Source: an uncultured Bacilli bacterium
GTDB taxonomy: Bacteria > Bacillota_I > Bacilli_A > RF39 > UBA660
Direction of reading: 5' to 3'
Length of the DNA: 7,088 nucleotides
Assembly (NCBI GenBank): GCA_947625715.1
Contig: CANQPR010000071.1
Location: 1-7,088 of the forward strand
Numbering within the stretch: position 1 is the stretch's first letter; every line of letters begins with the position of its first letter. Below the pieces are notes generated by a model that was not told the origin of the DNA, ran no database searches, and worked only from the letters and a program-made list of their open reading frames with translations. Positions 1-5,343 of this stretch are shown piece by piece. Made by a program: the position numbers and the translations under genes.

Positions 1-15
1 AAAATATAATATGAT

Positions 16-56
16 AGAGTAAAAATGCAAATTTGCGAATTTTTGCTCTTTTTTTT
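16..56 (+). terminator. Intrinsic terminator of an upstream gene, containing palindrome copy A
   Basis: The arm AGAGTAAAAAT (16-26) pairs with ATTTTTGCTCT (39-49) with one G-U pair. A two-base bulge (37-38) follows, then an inner GCA/TGC stem with a short loop, and a run of eight T (49-56). This is the form of a Rho-independent terminator on the + strand, presumably for a gene ending just before the window. The inner stem is the palindrome GCAAATTTGC, so the same bases could also act as a DNA operator. Confidence 0.65.
27..36. promoter_or_regulatory. Operator-like palindrome GCAAATTTGC, copy A
   Basis: Perfect 10-bp palindrome preceded by AAAAAT; the 16-mer AAAAATGCAAATTTGC recurs exactly at 3967-3982 and 3988-4003. 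It lies 30 bp (about three helical turns) upstream of copy B, before the LysR gene promoter. An operator role is inferred from recurrence and placement. Confidence 0.6.
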
Positions 57-66
57 GCAAATTTGC
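57..66. promoter_or_regulatory. Operator-like palindrome GCAAATTTGC, copy B
   Basis: Perfect palindrome ending 11 bp before the -35 box (78-83) of the regulator gene, the same gap as copy E before the promoter of the gene at 4095. A position around -50 fits an activator or autoregulatory site rather than a repressor site overlapping the promoter. Confidence 0.7.
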
Positions 67-77
67 ACTAAACTATA

Positions 78-106
78 TTGACTTTAATATATGAATGTAG
101 TAAGAT
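78..106 (+). promoter_or_regulatory. sigmaA promoter of the LysR-type gene
   Basis: A -35 box TTGACT (78-83) and a -10 box TAAGAT (101-106) are separated by exactly 17 bp. Transcription would start near 112-114, giving a leader of about 20 nt before the start codon at 135. Palindromes A and B lie directly upstream. Confidence 0.75.
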
Positions 107-134
107 ATGAACATCTTTTGTGGGGTGAAGATCA

Positions 135-1001
135 ATGAAAAGTGAAAGTATGAATTTAGATACTATTAGAACTTTTGTAAAATTAGGACAATCTGAAAGT
201 ATTGAAGAAGCAGCTAAAAAGCTTAATATGGATGCTTCAAATGTTAGAAGGCATGTTAAAGCATTAGGAGAAACTTTAGGAGTTAAATTATTAAAAGGTT
301 ATACAAGAGGTCAAGTAGAACTTACTGATATTGGTAATAAATTATTTAATGAATATGAAAAAGCATATAATATGATATTATTGGCTGAAAAAAAACTTGA
401 ACAATCTAAGTCATTAGATAGTGGTAAACTTTCAGTTGGTTGTAGTAGCGACTATGAATTAACCTTTTTATTAGAATATATAAAGAAGTTTAAAAGTAAA
501 TATCCAAATGTTGTTATTAAAGTAGTTAATTCAGTTAAAAATGATTTATATAAACAATTATTAAGTTATAGTTTAGATTTTATAATAGATAAAAAGATCG
601 AAGATAATATGAAATCTCATAATTTTAAAAGTATTAAATTATTAGATAATAAATATTGTTTTGTATATGATCCAAAATTTTATAGTAAAGCGATAAAAAA
701 GGATTCTCCTTTAATTGCTCCAATTAGTAGCAGTTCAGATAGAATACCATTAAATAATTATTTAGAAAATCATGATAATTTTAATATAATGTATGAAGTT
801 CAAAATCCAGAACATGTAGTTGAGTATGCTAAACAGGGATTAGGATATGGATTTGTAAGTAAAATTGTAGCAGATCAACATCCAGAATTAGAACAAATAG
901 TAATTCCTAGTACACAAGCTAAATCGGAGATATTTGTTACATATATGACTGATTCATTATCACAATCAGCAAAAGAATTTATTAAATTTTTAAGCGAATA
1001 G
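135..1001 (+). CDS. LysR-type transcriptional regulator
   Basis: The 288-residue length is normal for LysR regulators. Residues about 6-65 form the N-terminal winged helix-turn-helix (NLDTIRTFVKLG, EEAAKKLNMDASNVRRHV, then a wing ending VELTDIGNKLF), followed by a linker helix (70-90) and an effector-binding domain from about residue 95 (GKLSVGCSSDYELTFLLEY), with the C-terminal GLGYGFVSKIVA stretch usual in the family. ATG 135 is preferred because GGGGTG (122-127) lies 7 bases upstream; the internal ATG at 150 has only a weak site. The gene is alone in its transcript, with its own promoter and a terminator over its stop codon. Two GCAAATTTGC palindromes precede it and copies precede the next two transcription units, so autoregulation and control of those units is likely but inferred. 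The effector is unknown. Confidence 0.9.
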   Translation: MKSESMNLDTIRTFVKLGQSESIEEAAKKLNMDASNVRRHVKALGETLGVKLLKGYTRGQVELTDIGNKLFNEYEKAYNMILLAEKKLEQSKSLDSGKLSVGCSSDYELTFLLEYIKKFKSKYPNVVIKVVNSVKNDLYKQLLSYSLDFIIDKKIEDNMKSHNFKSIKLLDNKYCFVYDPKFYSKAIKKDSPLIAPISSSSDRIPLNNYLENHDNFNIMYEVQNPEHVVEYAKQGLGYGFVSKIVADQHPELEQIVIPSTQAKSEIFVTYMTDSLSQSAKEFIKFLSE

Positions 1002-1029
1002 TCTAGTTTTTTGCTAGGCTATTTTTTTT
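998..1029 (+). terminator. Intrinsic terminator overlapping the LysR stop codon
   Basis: ATAGTCTAG (998-1006) pairs with CTAGGCTAT (1014-1022) over nine base pairs including one G-U, with a 7-nt loop and a T run at 1022-1029. The TAG stop (999-1001) is part of the left arm. Confidence 0.85.
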
Positions 1030-1031
1030 GT

Positions 1032-1041
1032 GCAAATTTGC
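1032..1041. promoter_or_regulatory. Operator-like palindrome GCAAATTTGC, copy C
   Basis: Perfect palindrome three bases after the T run of the preceding terminator and 16 bp before the -35 box of the radical SAM operon. It continues as GCAAATT (1040-1046), giving an overlapping partial second site nearer the promoter. Confidence 0.65.
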
Positions 1042-1057
1042 AAATTAAAATGTAAAA

Positions 1058-1086
1058 TTGACCGATAATATTATAGTTATTTTAAT
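1058..1086 (+). promoter_or_regulatory. Promoter of the radical SAM/Nudix operon
   Basis: A -35 box TTGACC (1058-1063) is followed after 17 bp by a poor -10 box TTTAAT (1081-1086). A better TATAAT at 1088-1093 is 24 bp away, too far for this -35. The weak -10 suits a promoter that needs activation. Confidence 0.55.
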
Positions 1087-1122
1087 TTATAATATATAGC
1101 AACGAAAGAGAGGACTATAATT

Positions 1123-2247
1123 ATGGAATTAGTAGCTATGCACTCTAGTTGGTTAGTAATAGATTCAATTAAAGGTTGTACTAATAATTGTAAATATTGT
1201 TTATTGCAATCTAATGGAAATAATAATCATAAGCCAAAAATTATAGGAACACCAAAAGAAGCAGTAGATCAATTATTAAATTTTAAATATTATGATGAGA
1301 AAATTCCTTTAGCGCTTTTGCCATCTACAGACGCTTTTCTAAATCAAGATAATATAAATTATTTAACTCAGTTGTTGACTGAAATCAATAATCGTAATAT
1401 TTGTAATGATTTAATATTAATAACCAAATGTTTTATTCCAGATGAAACTATTAAATTATTAAAAGAACTAAAAAATAATAATAGAAATGTTATAGTTTAT
1501 TTAAGCTACTCTGGTTTAGATAAGGATATTGAGCCAAATATAAAAAAAGAAGATATAGAAAGTAATTTCAAAAGACTAAGTGATGCTGGTATAGATATAA
1601 TTCATTATTTTAGACCATTCATCCCTCAAAACTCCGATCCAGAGAAAATAGAAGAAGTATTAAATTTTGTTAATAATTATACTAATACATCAACTATTAT
1701 GGGATTAAAACTTATTAAAAATTTTATTGATAAATTAGAAATTTGGGATGAAGTAAAAGAACAAAAAGAAGAATGTTTAAATGCTGAATCAGTTTGGACT
1801 GAAGATGCTTGGAATTATTTTTATGATAATTATAGCCATCCACAGCGAGTATTCCAAACCAACACTTGTGCTTTAAATTATAAATTAAATAAACCATCGA
1901 CACAATATTATAATTGTGATGAATGTCAAAAATATAACTATTGTGATGAAAAGCAAAGAAAATTATGTGAAAGTAGTAGTAAAAGTATAAATAAAGCAAA
2001 TGTTATAAATGAATTATATTCTCATTTAGATAAACTAAATATCGACACCAATAATCTTGATTATTCCTTTGATAGTAATGGTGGATTAATTTTAAAAAAT
2101 GTGCGCCTAACTATAAGTGATTTATCATATTTATCATATATGCTTAATGTTAAAGTCTATCAAAAAGATAATAAACCATTTGAAGAAATATATAATTCTG
2201 CTTTAAATGGAGCAAAACCAAAAGTAATGAAGAAGGTAAAACAATGA
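1123..2247 (+). CDS. Radical SAM enzyme with C-terminal cysteine cluster
   Basis: A 374-residue protein with the radical SAM [4Fe-4S] motif C19-x3-C23-x2-C26 (GCTNNCKYC) on the first loop. The rest of the barrel follows: LALLPSTDAF, LILITKC, VIVYLSYSG, then IEPNIKKEDIESNFKRLSDAGI and FRPFIPQNSDPEKIEEVL. That pattern recalls the SplB-like/COG1533 branch. A second cluster, C249 and C265-x2-C268-x5-C274-x7-C282, probably binds an auxiliary Fe-S cluster or zinc. The last 90 residues have no recognised motif. The start is supported by AGAGAGGA (1107-1114). The stop overlaps the next start by 4 bp (ATGA), so the enzyme is translationally coupled to the MazG/Nudix protein, which hints at a nucleotide-type substrate; this is inference. 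The SAM superfamily call is firm, the reaction is unknown. Confidence 0.85.
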   Translation: MELVAMHSSWLVIDSIKGCTNNCKYCLLQSNGNNNHKPKIIGTPKEAVDQLLNFKYYDEKIPLALLPSTDAFLNQDNINYLTQLLTEINNRNICNDLILITKCFIPDETIKLLKELKNNNRNVIVYLSYSGLDKDIEPNIKKEDIESNFKRLSDAGIDIIHYFRPFIPQNSDPEKIEEVLNFVNNYTNTSTIMGLKLIKNFIDKLEIWDEVKEQKEECLNAESVWTEDAWNYFYDNYSHPQRVFQTNTCALNYKLNKPSTQYYNCDECQKYNYCDEKQRKLCESSSKSINKANVINELYSHLDKLNIDTNNLDYSFDSNGGLILKNVRLTISDLSYLSYMLNVKVYQKDNKPFEEIYNSALNGAKPKVMKKVKQ

Positions 2248-3809
2248 AAGATATTAAAGAATTTATAAACGAATATTATGAGAGTGGTACAAAGTTAGTT
2301 GATGACTTTAATGTTACTACAGAAAAATCGTGGGATGTTTTAGTAAATCTAAATGAATTATATGTTCAAATAGGGCAAGTATATAACATAAGTATAAGTC
2401 AAGATTATATTAACGATCCAAATAGACATTTTGATAATTTAGGTGACGAGATTTCTGATATTATGTTACAATTTATGAATCTTGCTAGATTACTACATAT
2501 TGATTTAAGAGAAATAGGGCAAATAAAAGATACTAATATTGATGACTTTAATGTAGTTCCTATTTTAGTAGGTCAAATGAGTGAAATATTAATGGAGCAA
2601 AATGGTTATCGCTTTAAAAAAGATAGAAAAAATTATAATAATAGTATTGATTTTATAAAGGAAAGATTATTTAAAGCTATAATTATTGTATATAATTTTG
2701 CTAAAAAAAGTGGATTAGATATATCAAAAGAATTTAAAGAAATGTTAGATGATGCTAATAATTTCTTGGCGCACTTTGATAAAGATCCAAAAGCTAGAAA
2801 TGAATATATCGATATATATGATGAAAATGAAAATCGTATTGGTTATTCTAGTAAAGATAATGCACATAAACTTGGATATTGGCATAAAACATTTAATACT
2901 ATATTTGTAAATCCTAAAACAAATAAAGTTTATTTTCAATTAAAAAATCATAAACATAATAAATCATCAAATGAAGATACTTTGGTATTAACAGTTGGAG
3001 GTCACTTAAAATCTGGTGAAACATTAGAAGATGGTATTAGAGAGATAAAAGAAGAAACAGGTATTGATGTAGCTTTTAATAATTTGATTAAAATTGATAA
3101 GAGAAAAATAGAAAAAGCAATTTCAAAAAATTATATTATAAAAGAATTTCAATATTATTACTTGTATAAATCAGATAAAATTCATCTTTCTGATTTTAAA
3201 CCTGTAGATGATGAAGTATGTGGTTTTATTGAATTAGATATAAATAGTGTAATAAGCATTTTTGAAAATGATGTTATTACCTATGGTAAACTTAATATAA
3301 ATGGAAAAAATAAAATGATAAAAGTATCAAAAGATAGTTTTGATAAAGAATATGTAAAAGAAGATTTATTTTTATCATTATTAAATGTAATAAAAAAACA
3401 ATTAAAAACTAATAAAATAAATTTATTTAAACACGCAAAAATGAATAAACAAATAAAAAAATTATATCGTGTTAGTAAAGTTGAAAGTAAATTGTTAGGG
3501 AATTTATATTATTTTGAAGATGGTAATATTCAAAACTCATTTGATTTGAATAAAGAAAATATAAGTTATTCCGTATTGTTAATTGATTTTGAAACAAAAG
3601 ATAATCGATATATGGCACACTTAATAATTAAATATAAAAATCATCCAATACCATATATACTTTTGAAAACATTTACCGATGAAGATCCAGCATTAAAATA
3701 TTTTGATAGTTTATGCGACTTTATAAAGTATAGCAATAATAATGAAATTATAAATAGATGTTATTTAGAAAAGATACTTAACATTCAAGAGAATATTATA
3801 TATCAGTAG
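2244..3809 (+). CDS. MazG-like and Nudix hydrolase fusion protein
   Basis: The 521 residues suggest three parts. Residues 1-185 are all-helical and MazG-like: SWDVLVNLNELYVQIG (29-44) and GDEISDIMLQF (67-77, with an ExxD pair E69/D72), with a possible second repeat at about 105-175. The EExxE half of the MazG motif is degenerate (only E38 remains). Residues 186-380 are a Nudix domain starting YIDIYDENENRIG, with GYWHK (211-215) and a Nudix box at 253-274 (G253, E259, R266, E267, E270, E271, G273). The box has six rather than seven residues between E259 and R266. This layout recalls the isopentenyl-diphosphate isomerase-like/YfcD-like Nudix group. Residues about 395-521 match nothing I recognise. 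Both recognised folds act on nucleoside diphosphate-type substrates, so a house-cleaning or modified-nucleotide role is likely. GAAGAAGG (2229-2236) and the ATGA overlap couple it to the radical SAM gene. The C terminus may be frame-shifted (see 3782-3946). Confidence 0.85.
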   Translation: MKDIKEFINEYYESGTKLVDDFNVTTEKSWDVLVNLNELYVQIGQVYNISISQDYINDPNRHFDNLGDEISDIMLQFMNLARLLHIDLREIGQIKDTNIDDFNVVPILVGQMSEILMEQNGYRFKKDRKNYNNSIDFIKERLFKAIIIVYNFAKKSGLDISKEFKEMLDDANNFLAHFDKDPKARNEYIDIYDENENRIGYSSKDNAHKLGYWHKTFNTIFVNPKTNKVYFQLKNHKHNKSSNEDTLVLTVGGHLKSGETLEDGIREIKEETGIDVAFNNLIKIDKRKIEKAISKNYIIKEFQYYYLYKSDKIHLSDFKPVDDEVCGFIELDINSVISIFENDVITYGKLNINGKNKMIKVSKDSFDKEYVKEDLFLSLLNVIKKQLKTNKINLFKHAKMNKQIKKLYRVSKVESKLLGNLYYFEDGNIQNSFDLNKENISYSVLLIDFETKDNRYMAHLIIKYKNHPIPYILLKTFTDEDPALKYFDSLCDFIKYSNNNEIINRCYLEKILNIQENIIYQ

Positions 3810-3857
3810 TTAAAACGGAAGAAAAATCAGTAGATAATTCAAAAGATAAATCAGTAG
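3802..3857 (+). repeat. Three ATCAGTAG units at 24-bp period
   Basis: The octamer ATCAGTAG occurs at 3802-3809, 3826-3833 and 3850-3857, exactly 24 bp apart. In the Nudix frame each unit contains CAG-TAG, a stop. In the shifted frame each gives Ser-Val at the start of an eight-residue unit (SVVKTEEK, SVDNSKDK, SVV). The bases between the octamers are only loosely similar. Confidence 0.6.
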
Positions 3858-3903
3858 TTTTTTGGATATTTACATTTAAAGAATTGTATGCTAGACTTGT
3901 TAT

Positions 3904-3944
3904 AGATAGAGATTTTATCGAAAGCGATGATTTCTATCTTTTTT
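3904..3944 (+). terminator. Intrinsic terminator of the radical SAM/Nudix operon
   Basis: A long hairpin pairs AGATAGAGATT (3904-3914) with GATTTCTATCT (3929-3939), with G-U pairs. After a two-base bulge ATCG pairs with CGAT around an AAAG loop (3921-3924), and a T run follows at 3939-3944. More T-rich sequence continues to 3960. The stop of the shifted reading frame (3944-3946) sits at the end of the T run. Confidence 0.8.
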
Positions 3945-3972
3945 AGTTTTTCTTTTTTTTGTCCTAAAAAAT

Positions 3973-3982
3973 GCAAATTTGC
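3973..3982. promoter_or_regulatory. Operator-like palindrome GCAAATTTGC, copy D
   Basis: Perfect palindrome within the exact 16-mer AAAAATGCAAATTTGC (3967-3982). It lies 21 bp, two helical turns, from copy E, so two dimers could bind the same face of the DNA. The pair is flanked by a direct repeat CCTAAAAAAT (3963-3972 and 4003-4012). Confidence 0.7.
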
Positions 3983-3993
3983 AAAAGAAAAAT

Positions 3994-4003
3994 GCAAATT
4001 TGC
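3994..4003. promoter_or_regulatory. Operator-like palindrome GCAAATTTGC, copy E
   Basis: Perfect palindrome within the 16-mer repeat (3988-4003), ending 11 bp before the -35 box at 4015, the same distance as copy B from the regulator promoter. Confidence 0.7.
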
Positions 4004-4014
4004 CTAAAAAATAC

Positions 4015-4043
4015 TTGAAATTTTATTTTGAAAATGGTAGTAT
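4015..4043 (+). promoter_or_regulatory. Promoter of the gene at 4095
   Basis: A -35 box TTGAAA (4015-4020), 17 bp, then a -10 box TAGTAT (4038-4043) preceded by TGG (4035-4037), an extended -10 signature. Palindromes D and E lie directly upstream. The leader downstream (GGATAACTATAATT, 4060-4073) resembles the radical SAM gene's leader (GGACTATAATT, 1112-1122). Confidence 0.65.
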
Positions 4044-4094
4044 ATCAGGCAAAAGGAAAGGATAACTATAATTTTGTGCGAGGGGGATACTTTA

Positions 4095-4559
4095 ATGAAA
4101 CAACTTTTAAAAGAAAATTATATGTCGGGTTGTAACAAGAAAAGAATTAGAAGGGCTGTGTTAGATTTATTTGATGAAATCAAGTATTATGAAATGTTAT
4201 TAGAAGAATCTTTTGTAACAAATGAAGGAAAGACATTGCCCATTAAGACGACAAATGTATCAGATCCGATTAGTGGAACTTTAAATAGTCTTGAAAAAAT
4301 GGCTAATATAGTTAATGCATTTTATAAGAAAGTTGATTCAGTTAAAGAAACATTTACAGAAGATGAATTAGTAGTCTTTGAATGTTCGGTTGAAAAAAGA
4401 GAAAAAGATGAAATAATTATGTGCACAAAATTTAAAAATGCTCAAAAATATTACCAAATAAAAAATAGTATGTATTTTAAATTAGCAATAAAATTTAAAA
4501 TAGTTAATCCTTATGAGTATATAGATATGAAACAAACATCAAATGCAATCATTAATTAG
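4095..4559 (+). CDS. Small protein resembling ArpU/RinA-type regulators
   Basis: I chose ATG 4095, giving 154 residues, because AGGGGG (4081-4086) is at ideal distance. An in-frame TTG at 4074 would add seven residues and has only a more distant AAAGG upstream. The N-terminal part is basic then helical (CNKKRIRRAVLDLFDEIKYYEMLLEE). The C-terminal part, about residues 85-137, runs FTEDELVVFECSV, EIIMCTKFKNAQ, KYYQIKNSMYFKLAIKFKIV. Its end resembles the sigma-70 region 4-like helix-turn-helix of phage late regulators of the ArpU/RinA kind (typical yyr.k..A..klA..l). The match is by eye only and no other phage genes are present, so it could equally be an unrelated small cytoplasmic protein. It is transcribed alone, under two GCAAATTTGC palindromes, and is therefore likely co-regulated with the LysR and radical SAM/Nudix units. 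Confidence 0.6.
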   Translation: MKQLLKENYMSGCNKKRIRRAVLDLFDEIKYYEMLLEESFVTNEGKTLPIKTTNVSDPISGTLNSLEKMANIVNAFYKKVDSVKETFTEDELVVFECSVEKREKDEIIMCTKFKNAQKYYQIKNSMYFKLAIKFKIVNPYEYIDMKQTSNAIIN

Positions 4560-4570
4560 ATTGCTTTTTT
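4545..4570 (+). terminator. Intrinsic terminator overlapping the stop of the 4095 gene
   Basis: GCAATC (4545-4550) pairs perfectly with GATTGC (4559-4564) around an 8-nt loop, followed by six T (4565-4570). The TAG stop (4557-4559) lies in the loop and at the start of the right arm. Confidence 0.8.
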
Positions 4571-4699
4571 ATTTGGCAAATATTGAGTTTATAGGGATCT
4601 CATTATAAAAAAACTATATAGGGGGAGGTGATTTGCAAAGTATTAGATGAAAATGTGTAAATTTATAATTTATAGGCTGTATTTTTTTTAGAAGCGCGG
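4571..4699 (+). other. Intergenic stretch with an orphan Shine-Dalgarno-like site
   Basis: Between the terminator and the next promoter lies AGGGGGAGGTG (4620-4630), an unusually strong ribosome-binding-like sequence. No convincing gene follows: GTG 4628 gives 10 codons, ATG 4647 gives 14, and TTG 4634 stops at once. A poor promoter-like pair, TTGAGT (4583-4588) and TATAAA (4604-4609), has a 15-bp spacer. It may be the remains of a gene or a very small peptide gene. Confidence 0.3.
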
Positions 4700-4705
4700 T
4701 ATAAT
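4677..4705 (+). promoter_or_regulatory. Promoter of the surface-protein locus
   Basis: A perfect -10 box TATAAT (4700-4705) with only a weak -35 candidate CTGTAT (4677-4682) at 17 bp. The leader to ATG 4732 is about 20 nt. No GCAAATTTGC site is near, so this locus seems separate from the upstream regulon; TTTGCAAA at 4632-4639 is only a partial resemblance. Confidence 0.5.
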
Positions 4706-4731
4706 ATTATCGAATAAGAGGTGTTTAGATT

Positions 4732-5319
4732 ATGAAAATAGGTAAAAAAAAGAAAATTATTTTTATAATATTAGGTATTTGCTTAATTATCTCACTTTTA
4801 TTATTATGTGTGTTCCATGATAATAAAGTAGAAACAAAAAGTTCTAAAACTGAAACAAAGGAAGAAAAAAATACTACAAAGAATGACAAAATAAATGATA
4901 AGGAAGAAACAGAAGAAACAAAAGTCGATGAGGAAAAAGTAGAACAAAAAGAAGATACTAAAGAAACAAATAATTCTAATGAAAATAGTTCTCAAACAAC
5001 AAAAAATACTACTTCACAATCTACATCTAATAATAATCAACAAACAAATCAAAATACTACTAATAAACAAAATACAAATACACAAACGACACCAAAAACT
5101 AGCAATACACCAAAACAAGATCCAAATGCAGTTGATACAACTCATCCATTATATTCAAGACATCATGGACAAATTACACATAGTGATTTTGGAATATGTA
5201 ATCAAGCCGGAAAAGAGAAAATGCTCTCTGATCCTACTGTTGAGAGGTGGTCTTGTGTGGAAGTGTGGGCAGTTGGTGATTATGTTTTAGGATATTATTT
5301 GGAATTACATTATAAATAG
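4732..5319 (+). CDS. Membrane-anchored exported protein with two-cysteine C-terminal domain
   Basis: The 195-residue protein begins with a lysine cluster (KKKK, 5-8) and one hydrophobic segment (about 9-28), a signal anchor or uncleaved signal peptide. C26 lies at its end but lacks the small residue expected before a lipobox cysteine, so a lipoprotein is not supported. Residues 30-80 are rich in Lys/Glu/Thr and 80-132 in Thr/Asn/Gln/Ser, a probably disordered stalk. The last 60 residues (from about HPLYSRHHGQI) form a compact domain with C156 and C175, the motif RWSCVEVW and the end GYYLELHYK; a disulfide on the outer face is plausible. I do not recognise the domain. AGAGGTG (4717-4723) sets the start. 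The gene lies 43 bp before the wall-anchored protein gene, with a terminator between, which suggests a related role at the cell surface. Confidence 0.75.
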   Translation: MKIGKKKKIIFIILGICLIISLLLLCVFHDNKVETKSSKTETKEEKNTTKNDKINDKEETEETKVDEEKVEQKEDTKETNNSNENSSQTTKNTTSQSTSNNNQQTNQNTTNKQNTNTQTTPKTSNTPKQDPNAVDTTHPLYSRHHGQITHSDFGICNQAGKEKMLSDPTVERWSCVEVWAVGDYVLGYYLELHYK

Positions 5320-5343
5320 CATATAAAAAGTGCTATTTTTTTT
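5314..5343 (+). terminator. Terminator or attenuator before the wall-protein gene
   Basis: AAATAGCA (5314-5321) pairs with TGCTATTT (5331-5338) around a 9-nt loop, with a T run at 5336-5343. The TAG stop (5317-5319) is in the left arm. The next start codon is only 19 bp further on, leaving no room for a promoter. Readthrough or a promoter inside the upstream gene must therefore supply the downstream transcript. Confidence 0.75.

Larger units (their letters stand above)
3782..3946 (+). pseudogene. Out-of-frame coding-like tail after the Nudix gene
   Basis: In the -1 frame relative to the Nudix gene, 54 codons stay open from just after a TAA (3779-3781) to a TAG (3944-3946), although the DNA is AT-rich and stops should be frequent. 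The frame has no ATG and its only TTG start is near the end, so it is not an independent gene. Its translation looks like protein: a polar repeat (SVVKTEEK, SVDNSKDK) and then FWIFTFKELYARLVIDRDF and a short acidic end. The Nudix reading frame ends inside it at 3809 and meets two more TAGs at 3831 and 3855. A single indel around 3781-3806 would join the two into a protein of about 565 residues. It could be a frameshifted C terminus, a sequencing error, decayed sequence or, less likely, a chance opening. Confidence 0.4.

Noticed and set aside
1724..1999. Reverse-strand open frame of 91 codons
   Set aside because: It lies wholly inside the radical SAM gene, covers its cysteine cluster, and its Tyr/His/Ile-rich translation looks like the mirror of AT-rich coding DNA.
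2244..2247. Genetic code 4 (TGA as Trp), as in Mollicutes
   Set aside because: Trp codons are TGG, and the TGA here ends the radical SAM gene in a typical ATGA overlap with the next start.
3967..4003. Possible CRISPR-like direct repeats
   Set aside because: Only two adjacent 16-mers separated by 5 bp, with further copies far away; this fits paired operator sites, not a repeat-spacer array.
4074..4094. TTG start at 4074 for the ArpU-like gene
   Set aside because: The upstream AAAGG is rather distant, while ATG 4095 has AGGGGG at ideal spacing. The similar leader before the radical SAM gene keeps it a minor possibility.
4632..4639. TTTGCAAA as a sixth operator copy
   Set aside because: It is the inverse core, not the full GCAAATTTGC, and has no promoter at the matching distance.
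4798..4812. Lipobox at C26 of the exported protein
   Set aside because: The residues before the cysteine are LLLL, without the Ala, Gly or Ser needed at -1.
4979..5290. Second + strand frame of 103 codons inside the exported-protein gene
   Set aside because: It overlaps the stalk and C-terminal domain of the 4732 gene in another frame and gives an Ile/Gln/Lys-rich translation without features.
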